Source: Eutrophocola sp964503965 (GTDB taxonomy: Bacteria > Pseudomonadota > Gammaproteobacteria > Pseudomonadales > Pseudohongiellaceae). Taken from it: 64,000 bases of DNA. The notes beneath the pieces are model-generated. The model made no database searches and was not told the origin of the DNA. It worked only from the letters and a program-made list of their open reading frames with translations. Location: assembly GCA_964503965.1 (NCBI GenBank), contig CAZDCK010000009.1, positions 28,525-92,524 on the forward strand, given 5' to 3'. How positions within the stretch are numbered: position 1 is the stretch's first letter; each line of letters begins with the position of its first letter. Shown piece by piece: positions 1 through 7,770 of the stretch. A program made the position numbers and the translations under genes.

Positions 1-512
1 TCTCCTCCGGTTATGGTGGTGGCTCCATAGGGTGAACCACCGGTAATTTCATCCATACTGGTCAGTTCCGGTACAGCATACGGCACGCCGACTACGACCA
101 TCCCGTGATGGAGCAGGGTGGTATGGAAGGACGTGATAGTGGTTTCCTGTCCGCCATGCTGGGAAGCTGTGGATGTAAATACACTGCCGACCTTTCCCAC
201 CAGTTTGCCCTCGAACCAGAGGCCGCCGGTCTGATCCAGAAAGTTTCGCATCTGGGCTGCCATGTTGCCAAAACGGGTCGGGGTACCAAAGATGATGGCA
301 TCATACTCGGCCAGTTCATCCGGGGAGGCCAGGGGGGCATCCTGGTCCATTTTCACCCCCGCATTTTTGGCAGCGTCTTCTGGCATCAGTTCCGGTACAC
401 GCTTGATAGTCACCTCAGTACCATCCACACGGCGTGCGCCTTCGGCGATTGTGTTGGCCATGACTTCAATATGGCCATACATGCTGTAATACAATACAAG
501 AACCTTGCTCAT
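1..512 (-). CDS. wrbA: NAD(P)H:quinone oxidoreductase WrbA, 3' end cut by window edge
   Basis: The reverse strand from the ATG at 512 stays open for 170 codons to the window edge, so roughly the last 30 residues are missing. The protein begins MSKVLVLYYSMYGHIEVMA, the flavodoxin-like FMN phosphate loop of WrbA. It continues with FGTPTRFGNM, DQTGGLWFEGKLVGK, the QHGGQETTITS stretch and a final GGSPYGATTI, all WrbA landmarks. WrbA is a soluble tetrameric flavoprotein that reduces quinones by two electrons, limiting semiquinone and superoxide formation. A strong Shine-Dalgarno (AAGGAGAT) lies 6-7 bases before the ATG. It is divergent from the hydrolase gene at 696. Family assignment is secure; physiological substrate is not known from sequence. 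Confidence 0.95.
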   Translation of the reverse strand, partial: MSKVLVLYYSMYGHIEVMANTIAEGARRVDGTEVTIKRVPELMPEDAAKNAGVKMDQDAPLASPDELAEYDAIIFGTPTRFGNMAAQMRNFLDQTGGLWFEGKLVGKVGSVFTSTASQHGGQETTITSFHTTLLHHGMVVVGVPYAVPELTSMDEITGGSPYGATTITGG

Positions 513-599
513 TGATATCTCCTTCTTGAAACGATGGCTGCATCATAAAGGCTTTGTTCGTCTATTTCATGCCTTTATACGTCCGGTTTTTCGGAATCG

Positions 600-627
600 T
601 TGTGTAATATTTTATACCGGCTATAAT
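600..627 (+). promoter_or_regulatory. Candidate sigma-70 promoter for the 696 hydrolase gene
   Basis: TTGTGT (600-605) and a perfect TATAAT (622-627) are 16 bases apart in the divergent wrbA/hydrolase intergenic region. Transcription would begin near 634, so the in-frame ATG at 636 would be almost leaderless while the ATG at 696 would have a leader of about 60 bases. This supports 696 as the start. The -35 match is only partial. Confidence 0.45.
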
Positions 628-695
628 GCCGCGCCTTGCTACTGGCCCCCACTGGCCTTAAATTTAACGTAAATTGCAGTAGGCCCCTGATCTGC

Positions 696-1400
696 ATGGG
701 AAAGAAACCTGTGATATATCTTTTGCCTGGCTTGCTCTGTGATGCAGATGCCTGGCAGTTCCAACGTGAATATCTCGCTTGGTATGCTGATGTGAGAATA
801 CCTGACTTCCGGGGAATTGATTCACTGGACAAAATGGCCGAACTCGTCCTGGCCGATGCTCCTGAAACTTTTTCTGTTGCAGGACATTCCATGGGGGGCA
901 GGGTTGCTTTGGAGATTATCAACAAGGCTCCGGAAAGGGTGGCTCACTTGATCCTCTTGAGTGTGGGTGCACACCCAGTCACTGATGAGGAATGTGAGCA
1001 GCGCAGCAGCCTGGTGGAAGAGGCGGCAAGTATAGGCATGGATAGGTACGCCGTCAGTTGGGCAGATCTCATGCTCGGTTATAGAGATGAAGAGGCGCCT
1101 GAAATTCGGCAATGCATTGAAGATATGGCCAAGCGCCAGTCCCTGGATGACTTTATCGCCCATATTACTGCCGGCCTTGGCAGACGTGACCAGACCCGAT
1201 ATCTACCCCACATCAGTATTCCTGTCCTGCTGATTGTTGGACAGAAAGATACCTGGAGTCCTGTTTCCCAGCATGAGGGTATCAAGGCACTGTTACCTGA
1301 TGCCACCATCGCGGTAGTGCCTGAGGCAGGGCATATGGTGATCCTTGATCAGCCTTCGGTCGTATATACCCTTATTAAAGAATGGCTTGTGGGCCATTAA
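696..1400 (+). CDS. Alpha/beta-fold hydrolase
   Basis: A 234-residue cytosolic alpha/beta hydrolase with no signal peptide. The nucleophile elbow is GHSMGG (Ser near residue 67), the acid is probably the Asp in VGQKDTWSP, and the base is the His in EAGHMVIL near the C-terminus, in the usual order. Such proteins are esterases, C-C bond hydrolases or related enzymes; the substrate cannot be read from the sequence. The ATG at 696 is preferred over the in-frame ATG at 636, because the latter would add 20 non-conserved residues and sits almost on the predicted transcription start. The gene ends in its own terminator and appears monocistronic. Confidence 0.85.
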   Translation: MGKKPVIYLLPGLLCDADAWQFQREYLAWYADVRIPDFRGIDSLDKMAELVLADAPETFSVAGHSMGGRVALEIINKAPERVAHLILLSVGAHPVTDEECEQRSSLVEEAASIGMDRYAVSWADLMLGYRDEEAPEIRQCIEDMAKRQSLDDFIAHITAGLGRRDQTRYLPHISIPVLLIVGQKDTWSPVSQHEGIKALLPDATIAVVPEAGHMVILDQPSVVYTLIKEWLVGH

Positions 1401-1408
1401 TTTTTTTT
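1381..1408 (+). terminator. Intrinsic terminator overlapping the hydrolase stop codon
   Basis: AATGGC (1381-1386) pairs with GCCATT (1393-1398) around a six-base loop, followed by eight T residues (1401-1408). The hairpin is made from the last codons of the hydrolase gene and overlaps its TAA stop. Confidence 0.6.
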
Positions 1409-1588
1409 CCAGAAGAGTGTTATTCCTGACCTGCTGAAATACCCTGCATCAGCGGGACAAATTGTGATTAACAAGCCCTGGCCAAGTATTATGGCACCCC
1501 GCACAGGTTTTTCAGGAAGCTATAAAAACAGTGCTGTGCAGGTTGCTTCAACTGCAATAAAACAATAAAAATTTTCCAAGGGGGAAAT

Positions 1589-3874
1589 ATGAATAATAAA
1601 AGATCTCTGCTTTGTGCAGCGGTGGCTGCTGCCATTGTTTCACCGGTCACTACAGTAAATGCTCAGACTGGCAATAGTCAGGTTATTGAGGAAATTGTAG
1701 TCACTTCCCGTAAAAGGGATGAATCCTACACAGATGTCCCTGTAACGGTCACAGTCTTTACCGAGACTGAAATAGAGGCGGCCGGTATTGAAACTCCCGC
1801 GGACTTTATTGCACTTACCCCGAATGTGACTCTTGTTCAGGTACAGAACGCCGGAAACTCTTTTGTGACGGCAAGGGGTATTTCCCAGAACCGTAATACA
1901 GAAATGTCAGTTGCTGTGCTGATGGACGGGGTTCTCATGGTTAATCCTGCACAGTTCAACCAGGAACTCTTTGATATCCAGCAGATTGAAGTCCTGAAGG
2001 GACCGCAGGGCGCACTTTACGGCAGGAATGCAATTGGTGGCGCAATTACAGTTACCACACGTGAACCTTCAGATTTTACTGAAGGTGCTGTCAGGGTAGG
2101 CTACGACTCCGGAGATGGTTATCGTGCCCAGGGTTATATCAGTGGCCCGATTGGTGATTCCGGTGAACTCAAATACCGTGCTTCCATTTCCCGAAAAGAC
2201 GTGGAAGGCTACCTCGACAATCCTTACCTGGGTGAAAAGGCGGACCCCTATGAAGATACATCAGCCCGCTTACGATTCATTTGGGACCCGAGTGATACTT
2301 TCAGGGCAGACCTGAGACTATACACCTCTACACTGGAGACACAGGCTCTGTACTACAATATTCGTGAATCCGCACCAGCCCCTTTCCCCGGAGCGCCTGC
2401 TGCTTTCGGACGTGGTGATGGCCATCCTGACTCGGTCAATGATACAAGCCTGCCCATCAGGGTTAACAATCCAGGTATCAATGAAAGGGATCTTTCAAAT
2501 ATTTCCCTGAAAATGGATTGGGAGTTTGCAGAAGGTACATTCACCGCCATCACATCCTACGATACTTTGGAGGAAGTGCTGACTGGTGATGCCTGGGATT
2601 TTTTGCCAACCGATGAGGCCATAATTCCTGTTGCCTTTGGTTTCCCGGATCAGAACCAGAGCCAGTATCTTGATGTAGAGGCTATCAGTCAGGAATTTCG
2701 CTTTACATCACCATCGGAAAACCGTTTTCGCTGGATTGCCGGTGCCTACATGGTGCAGACAGACCGGTTCATCTCAACAGGCAATATGGTAGATACAGGC
2801 AATGGCGTATTTCCCGTTTTCCGCCAGCCGCGCGGAAACTTCCCCTTTGATTTTGCTACGGATCCGGTCAATCCCCAGGTGACATTCCTCGCCGATTCCC
2901 AGGACAATTTTGCCTGGGCGCTATTCGGTGAGATGGCCTATGATTTTTCCGACAGGACTGAAGTAGCGTTTTCATTACGATATGACGAAGATGAACGTGA
3001 AAATACGACGCTCACCCCAACGGCTTTCTTGCCCAATGTGGCGGGTTTTCCGGAAGGTTTTACGGGCGAGGTTCGCAGCAATACTTGGGATGAATGGCAG
3101 CCGAAACTTACCTGGCGCTACAAACCCTCTGACACCCTCAGTTATTATGCTTCTGTGAGCCGAGGCTTTCGCAGCGGTGGATTTAATCAGACTGGAGTTG
3201 GTGCTGTATCTTTTGCCAATGGTTTTCTTGGCGTGGGGGATACTTTTGATGCAGAGGTGGTGGATACCTGGGAAGCAGGTATCAAGGGGCAGAGTGCTGA
3301 TGGACGCATTCGTGGTAATTTCAGTGTCTATACCTCCAAGGCTGAAGGCACATACTTTTTCATCTTCCTTGCTGCCAACTCAACACAAAATCTGGGTAAT
3401 TTTGGCAAGGTTGATTATTCAGGATTTGAGCTTGACCTGGCTGCCAGCCTGAATGAATACGTTAATGTGAATTTCGGCTATGGACATACTAATAGCGAAA
3501 TCAAGGAATCTGAAACAGCCAAGGATATCGGTGACCGTGCACCCAATGTCTCCAAGTACACAGTCAATGCAGGCCTTGATTTCCATATGCCCGTAGCATC
3601 ATTTGGCGACGGAATGGAAACTTTCTTTCGTGTGAACTATCAGGTCATAGGGGATACTACCTTCTTTGATAACAACCAGGACGACACGAATGACAGGGAT
3701 CCTGTGCATCTGGTGGATTTCAGGGCTGGTGTGGAACTACCTGATGACTGGTCAATTACACTTTGGGGCAAAAATGCGCTGGATGAAGAATACAATACCG
3801 AATATTCTACCGGCGGCTTTGTATTCAAGGCCCTGCCGGCAAGATATGGTCTGGATTTTGTGAAACGATTTTAA
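1589..3874 (+). CDS. TonB-dependent outer-membrane receptor
   Basis: A 761-residue protein with a Sec signal peptide (MNNKRSLLCAAVAAAIVSP... cleaved after VNA or NAQ). A TonB-box-like stretch EEIVVTSRKRDE follows at about residues 35-46. The plug domain covers about residues 50-160 (DVPVTVTVFTETEIEAAGI; LKGPQGALYGRNAIGGAI), and the rest is a beta barrel ending in aromatic F (VKRF). Receptors of this size use TonB/ExbBD energy to import siderophores, vitamins, glycans or aromatic compounds. There is no cognate tonB or siderophore gene here. A VOC-fold enzyme follows 56 bases downstream without a visible terminator, so the pair is probably one transcript, which hints at an organic rather than iron substrate (inference). 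A strong AAGGGGG ribosome binding site precedes the ATG. Confidence 0.95.
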   Translation: MNNKRSLLCAAVAAAIVSPVTTVNAQTGNSQVIEEIVVTSRKRDESYTDVPVTVTVFTETEIEAAGIETPADFIALTPNVTLVQVQNAGNSFVTARGISQNRNTEMSVAVLMDGVLMVNPAQFNQELFDIQQIEVLKGPQGALYGRNAIGGAITVTTREPSDFTEGAVRVGYDSGDGYRAQGYISGPIGDSGELKYRASISRKDVEGYLDNPYLGEKADPYEDTSARLRFIWDPSDTFRADLRLYTSTLETQALYYNIRESAPAPFPGAPAAFGRGDGHPDSVNDTSLPIRVNNPGINERDLSNISLKMDWEFAEGTFTAITSYDTLEEVLTGDAWDFLPTDEAIIPVAFGFPDQNQSQYLDVEAISQEFRFTSPSENRFRWIAGAYMVQTDRFISTGNMVDTGNGVFPVFRQPRGNFPFDFATDPVNPQVTFLADSQDNFAWALFGEMAYDFSDRTEVAFSLRYDEDERENTTLTPTAFLPNVAGFPEGFTGEVRSNTWDEWQPKLTWRYKPSDTLSYYASVSRGFRSGGFNQTGVGAVSFANGFLGVGDTFDAEVVDTWEAGIKGQSADGRIRGNFSVYTSKAEGTYFFIFLAANSTQNLGNFGKVDYSGFELDLAASLNEYVNVNFGYGHTNSEIKESETAKDIGDRAPNVSKYTVNAGLDFHMPVASFGDGMETFFRVNYQVIGDTTFFDNNQDDTNDRDPVHLVDFRAGVELPDDWSITLWGKNALDEEYNTEYSTGGFVFKALPARYGLDFVKRF

Positions 3875-3930
3875 ATAACATATTATTCGCCCACTGAGTT
3901 TCGAACCAAGTATTAAACGAGGAATTGAAC

Positions 3931-4473
3931 ATGAATGCTCAAAGCAAATTACCTTCCCGTCTGCACCATAATGCGTGGGTTGTTAAAGATCTGGAAACAA
4001 CCCGTAAGTTCTATGAAGATTTGCTGGGCCTGCCAATGACGGCGACCTGGTGTGAAAAAACCGACCTGTTTGGCAAGGAAAGGGTTTACTGCCATTGTTT
4101 CTTCAGCATTGGTGATGGTGGTGCACTGGCCTTTTTCCAGTTTGCAAACGAGGATGATGCTGAAGAATTCGGCCCTGAGTTGCCGTTGTCAGGCTTTCGC
4201 CATATTGCCCTGAATGTGGACCAGGGTCTGCAGGATGAAATTGTCCAGAAAGTTAAGGATTCAGATTATCCAGAGGACAAGTACTATTTCCTGGAGCATG
4301 GCTACTGCCACTCACTGTACATTATTGACCCTGACGGACTGATTGTTGAATTTTGTACCGATCACCCTGATGTTGAGAAAATAAATGCGGAAGTGGCACC
4401 CAAGGCGCACAGTGAACTTAAGCGCTGGCTGGCAGGGGATCACACTCCCAACAACACCCAGTACCACAGGTAA
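3931..4473 (+). CDS. VOC-family (glyoxalase/dioxygenase fold) protein
   Basis: A 180-residue soluble protein with the paired beta-alpha-beta-beta-beta modules of the vicinal oxygen chelate superfamily. The first module starts LHHNAWVVKDLETTRKFYEDLLGLP and the second contains GFRHIALNV and ends DPDGLIVEFCTD. The His residues in HHNAW and FRHIAL and the Glu in IVEF are in the usual metal-binding positions. Members include glyoxalases, epimerases and extradiol ring-cleavage dioxygenases; the conserved metal ligands suggest an active enzyme, substrate unknown. The ATG at 3931 has an ACGAGGA ribosome binding site; an in-frame TTG six bases earlier is too close to it. Probably co-transcribed with the TonB-dependent receptor. 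Confidence 0.85.
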   Translation: MNAQSKLPSRLHHNAWVVKDLETTRKFYEDLLGLPMTATWCEKTDLFGKERVYCHCFFSIGDGGALAFFQFANEDDAEEFGPELPLSGFRHIALNVDQGLQDEIVQKVKDSDYPEDKYYFLEHGYCHSLYIIDPDGLIVEFCTDHPDVEKINAEVAPKAHSELKRWLAGDHTPNNTQYHR

Positions 4474-4511
4474 CAGCCGGTCTGATTTTCTGCTGACTGA
4501 TAGACTTGAGT

Positions 4512-4546
4512 AAAGGCCCTGATCCCGGTGGATCCGGGCCTTTTTC
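4512..4546 (+). terminator. Intrinsic terminator after the VOC gene
   Basis: AAAGGCCC (4512-4519) pairs with GGGCCTTT (4536-4543), followed by a T-rich run. It closes the receptor-VOC transcript 38 bases after the VOC stop codon. Confidence 0.75.
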
Positions 4547-4859
4547 TTTGGGCTCGCTGAATTGTGGAAAGTCGATGTAAATCATGCGGCTGTGTAGGAG
4601 ATTGGTAGTGTCTCTGCTACATTAGCAGGCTGTTGAAAAGACTATTCGTGTCCGGAAAGTATGGTAAAGTTTCCGGTATAGACGGGTCAGCTGAAGCGGC
4701 TGGCCATGATAATAATTACATACGCACTGAGCGCTTTTCCCCCGACCTGTTTTCGGGAGAACCCGCTCCAGGACTTGTCCCTGGCTCGGCCAGCACTCAA
4801 TGTACTGATTCACTTAATAAAACAAGTTCACTGTAAAACAAGAGTTGGAGTCACATTAC
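4547..4859 (+). other. Intergenic stretch without a recognised gene
   Basis: About 310 bases between the VOC terminator and the next exported-protein gene. Short open frames on both strands here have no protein-like features or good ribosome binding sites. It should contain the promoter of the 4860-7690 cluster, but no convincing -35/-10 pair stands out. Confidence 0.4.
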
Positions 4860-5249
4860 ATGTATCAGTCGTTCGTTAAAGGTTTGTTGAAAGGTGCGGC
4901 AGTGGTATGCAGTATCGCCATGCTGTCAGGGACAGTGTCAGCTCAGGAGGGTCATCCCCTCAAGGGTTCCTGGATCGGAGAGTGGTCCGGTAATTCCGAG
5001 CTGGGTGAATTTGTGCTGGTTGTCATGGACTGGGATGGAGAAAAAGTCAGCGGCATGATTAATCCGGGTACAGATAACCTGGAAATTGAGCGTGTCGACC
5101 TGGATCCGGAAGACTGGTCTGTGGAGATTGAAGCCGGCGGGTATCGAATCAATGCTTCTATCGAAAGCCTGGAGCTGCCATCACGTTCCCTGGTAGGTGA
5201 CTGGCGAGGACCAGGTGGTCGCGGCGATTTCGAAATCGTTAGGCAGTAA
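4860..5249 (+). CDS. Small exported protein of unknown function, first gene of the DUF6152 cluster
   Basis: A 129-residue protein with a Sec signal peptide (hydrophobic core GAAVVCSIAML, cleaved after VSA). The mature part is about 95 residues and rich in beta strands: KGSWIGEWSG, FVLVVMDWDGEKVSGMINPG and a final VGDWRGPGGRGDFEIVRQ. From memory, small proteins of this G-W-x-G-x-W / INPG type sit near DUF6152 genes in other bacteria; I do not know a function. The ATG at 4860 has a GGAG ribosome binding site nine bases upstream. It starts a four-gene co-directional cluster ending at the 7715 terminator. Likely periplasmic. Confidence 0.75.
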   Translation: MYQSFVKGLLKGAAVVCSIAMLSGTVSAQEGHPLKGSWIGEWSGNSELGEFVLVVMDWDGEKVSGMINPGTDNLEIERVDLDPEDWSVEIEAGGYRINASIESLELPSRSLVGDWRGPGGRGDFEIVRQ

Positions 5250-5292
5250 TTAGACAGTTGCACACGGATACACGAATTATTTGGATTACAAG

Positions 5293-6423
5293 ATGAAAGA
5301 TTCCAGAAAAGCGTTTTCCCTGAAGTCCATGTTGGTTGCATTAGCTGTGCTGGGTGCTGGAAGCATCCAGGCCCATCATCCAATCCAGGGGAAATTTGAT
5401 CCTGAGGACACAATGGAATTGAGTGGTGTCGTCACCAAAGTTGACTGGCGCAGCCCACATGTACACATTTTTGTGAACGTGACTGACGGCAATGAAGTCG
5501 TTAACTGGGCCATTGAGATGGAGAACCCATATATCCTTGTTGATAACGGTTGGTCATCTGACTTATTGCAGCCCGGTGACCTGATCACAGTTGATGGCAT
5601 GAGAGCACGCAACGGTAGTCGGCAGATATGGGGTGACGAAGTTGAGATGACTGACACAGGAAGGCTGGTCTATAGCATCTCGGACACAGCCCCGGCCAAG
5701 CCACTCTCAAGACGTCCCGTGCCTCGCTGGCCTGATGATAACCGTCCCATGCTGGGTGCGATGCCTGGTGGTACAGGAGGCTTATGGAGTTATCCGACGA
5801 TGACTGCTCTGGTTGAAGATGGTGTAGATGTCAGTATGAATAAATATGGTCTTCTCGATAATATCGATGATGCGGCCAAAGTCGCTCCTATGCAGGACTG
5901 GGCCCTGGCCCGATATGTGCACAGGCAGGAACGCAGTCTCAGGGATGACCCGATGTTTCTTGACTGTAAACCCCCAGGTGGGCCGAGACAGTACCAGTCG
6001 GATCTGGGTTTCCAACTGATAGAAGACAAACGCAATGAACGTATTTTCGTTCTTATGGGGAGCGGAAACAGGAATTACCGTATCATTCATATGGATGGCA
6101 GGGACCCTGTCGGACTTGTTGGTGGCGATGATGATAATCCGCTTTTTTATGGTCGATCATCAGGACAATGGGAAGGCGATACCCTTGTGGTGCAAACCCA
6201 GGGTTTTAACGAAGGTTTCTGGTTTACCAATGGCGGTTTACCCCATACCAACATGTTGTCCATGGAAGAAAGATTTACAAGAACCGACTTCGATACCTTG
6301 AAGTATGAAGTCACTATCGATGACCCGGGAGCCTATACCAGGCCCTGGTCTGCCAGCTGGGAATTAAACTGGGCAGGCGGGGCAGAGCTCCCATACTCTT
6401 TATGTCAGAACAACAGGCAATAG
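5293..6423 (+). CDS. Exported two-domain protein: DUF6152 fused to a WEGDTLVV-type domain
   Basis: A 376-residue protein with a Sec signal peptide (about 1-25, ending IQA). Mature residues from HHPIQGKF to about 115 form a DUF6152 domain (ELSGVVTKVDWRSPHVHIFVNV, VNWAIEME, ITVDGMRARNGSR). After a linker of about 60 residues comes a second domain with DCKPPGGPRQY, YRIIHMDGR, QWEGDTLVVQTQGFNE, GLPHTNMLSMEERFTR and TIDDPGAYTRPW. The same two domains occur as separate neighbouring genes immediately downstream (6437 and 6890). No enzymatic function is established that I know of; periplasmic location is inferred. Domain identification is strong, role unknown. Confidence 0.85.
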   Translation: MKDSRKAFSLKSMLVALAVLGAGSIQAHHPIQGKFDPEDTMELSGVVTKVDWRSPHVHIFVNVTDGNEVVNWAIEMENPYILVDNGWSSDLLQPGDLITVDGMRARNGSRQIWGDEVEMTDTGRLVYSISDTAPAKPLSRRPVPRWPDDNRPMLGAMPGGTGGLWSYPTMTALVEDGVDVSMNKYGLLDNIDDAAKVAPMQDWALARYVHRQERSLRDDPMFLDCKPPGGPRQYQSDLGFQLIEDKRNERIFVLMGSGNRNYRIIHMDGRDPVGLVGGDDDNPLFYGRSSGQWEGDTLVVQTQGFNEGFWFTNGGLPHTNMLSMEERFTRTDFDTLKYEVTIDDPGAYTRPWSASWELNWAGGAELPYSLCQNNRQ

Positions 6424-6436
6424 CGAGGAAACTCTA

Positions 6437-6850
6437 ATGAAACATCTGATCAAATTCATGCTGGCAGGGGCATTTCTTTTTGCTGCCAATACTTTTGCTC
6501 ACCACTCATTCGTGGCTGAGTTCGATTCCAATAAACCGATTCAGCTTCAGGGCATTGTCACCAAGGTTGAGTGGACCAATCCTCATGTCTGGATTTACCT
6601 CAATGTCAAGAATGAGGAAACCGGCGAAGTGGTTAACTGGGGTGCAGAGCTGGGTCCTCCCCATGGCCTGCAGCGTCGTGGCTGGAGAAGGAATACACTG
6701 GCTATTGGAACACCGATCACCGTGGATGGCTTTCTCGCCAGGAATGGTTCTCCCCGCGTTAATGCTCGCAGTATCACGCTGACAGCAACGGGTAGTTCTC
6801 CCGGCCAGACACTGGATGCAGACTCCAGTATCGGTAGTGGACAGCAGTAA
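6437..6850 (+). CDS. DUF6152-family exported protein, single domain
   Basis: A 137-residue protein with a signal peptide ending FA before HHSFVAEFDS. The mature part is one DUF6152 domain: IQLQGIVTKVEWTNPHVWIYLNV, VVNWGAELGPP, TPITVDGFLARNGSPRVNARSITL. It closely parallels the N-terminal half of the preceding protein (5293-6423), indicating duplication followed by fusion or fission. It starts 13 bases after that gene, with GAGGA before the ATG, so the genes are almost certainly co-transcribed. The C-terminal tail (about 20 residues, Gly/Ser/Asp-rich) is low complexity. Function unknown. Confidence 0.85.
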   Translation: MKHLIKFMLAGAFLFAANTFAHHSFVAEFDSNKPIQLQGIVTKVEWTNPHVWIYLNVKNEETGEVVNWGAELGPPHGLQRRGWRRNTLAIGTPITVDGFLARNGSPRVNARSITLTATGSSPGQTLDADSSIGSGQQ

Positions 6851-6889
6851 TTACCCATCAGGGTAACGATTGAATTAGGGAGGCTGATA

Positions 6890-7690
6890 GTGCTTTTCAA
6901 GAAACTGAAATATTTACCGGCAGCGTTGTTGTTTACTTTCGGGTGCAGTGCGCTGACTCAGGCACAACCAGTGTCTGATGGGGAACAGGAATTTGGTCCG
7001 GCTCCAAGAAATGAACAGGGAAGAGTGGTCTTGGGCGGATCAACACCTGATCAGAAAGGGGTGTGGACACCGGTTTTCGGTATTTTTGACCCTGTTGCTC
7101 CGGTAGAGATTGTGCCTTTCCAACCCTGGGCCAAAAAGCTATATGATGAACGGCAGCTGCATGAACTTGAACCTCATGCCCGTTGCAAGGCATCAGGAGC
7201 TTCCAGGCAGTTTCTGACTCCCTACGGAGTTGAGTTTGTTGAAGTGCCCGAACTGCAGAGGCTCTATATTTTTGATATCGGCGGCCCTCACACTTTCCGG
7301 GTTGTCTACATGGACGGTCGTTCCCATCCTGCAGATCCTGAACCGAGCAACTATGGCCATTCAGTTGGTTGGTGGGAAGGTGATACCCTTGTTATCGATA
7401 CCATTGGCTATAATGAGGATTTCTGGTTTGGAAGAAGGGGCTTGCCGCATACCGATCAGCTCCATACGATTGAGCGCTTTACCCGTTATAACTCTGACAG
7501 GATAGATTATAAATTGACCGTCGATGATCCGGGTGCTTATACCGCTCCCTATACCGGTGGTTTCAATCTGCGTTGGCAGGAAGGGCAGGAACTGTTCGAG
7601 TATATCTGTCAGCAAGCTAATTATGCTGCTGAGTTAATGGTTGGACAAGAGTCTGATGATGTTGACAGAAGTAGCCCGATAGTGCCCTAG
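6890..7690 (+). CDS. Exported WEGDTLVV-type domain protein
   Basis: A 266-residue protein beginning with GTG, preceded by a strong AGGGAGG site six bases upstream. A signal peptide with a Cys (LLFTFGCSALTQAQ) may be lipoprotein-like or Sec type I. The body matches the second half of the 5293-6423 protein: VVYMDGR, GWWEGDTLVIDTIGYNEDFWF, GLPHTDQLHTIERFTRY and LTVDDPGAYTAPY. It is therefore the stand-alone version of that domain, last in the cluster and followed by a strong terminator. From memory, proteins with this WEGDTLVV/PHT/DDP signature are abundant in some Acidobacteria and occur in marine gammaproteobacteria as hypotheticals. Function unknown. Confidence 0.8.
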   Translation: MLFKKLKYLPAALLFTFGCSALTQAQPVSDGEQEFGPAPRNEQGRVVLGGSTPDQKGVWTPVFGIFDPVAPVEIVPFQPWAKKLYDERQLHELEPHARCKASGASRQFLTPYGVEFVEVPELQRLYIFDIGGPHTFRVVYMDGRSHPADPEPSNYGHSVGWWEGDTLVIDTIGYNEDFWFGRRGLPHTDQLHTIERFTRYNSDRIDYKLTVDDPGAYTAPYTGGFNLRWQEGQELFEYICQQANYAAELMVGQESDDVDRSSPIVP

Positions 7691-7714
7691 TCACTCTGTT
7701 TTACAGATGTTTCC

Positions 7715-7748
7715 AAAAAAAACCGAAGCAAGAGCTTCGGTTTTTTTT
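7715..7748. terminator. Bidirectional terminator between convergent genes
   Basis: AAAACCGAAGC pairs with GCTTCGGTTTT around a four-base loop, with A-runs before and T-runs after. It can stop both the exported-protein cluster (plus strand) and the malonyl-CoA decarboxylase gene (minus strand). Confidence 0.85.
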
Positions 7749-7770
7749 GGATGAGATTCGTGTTTCAAGA

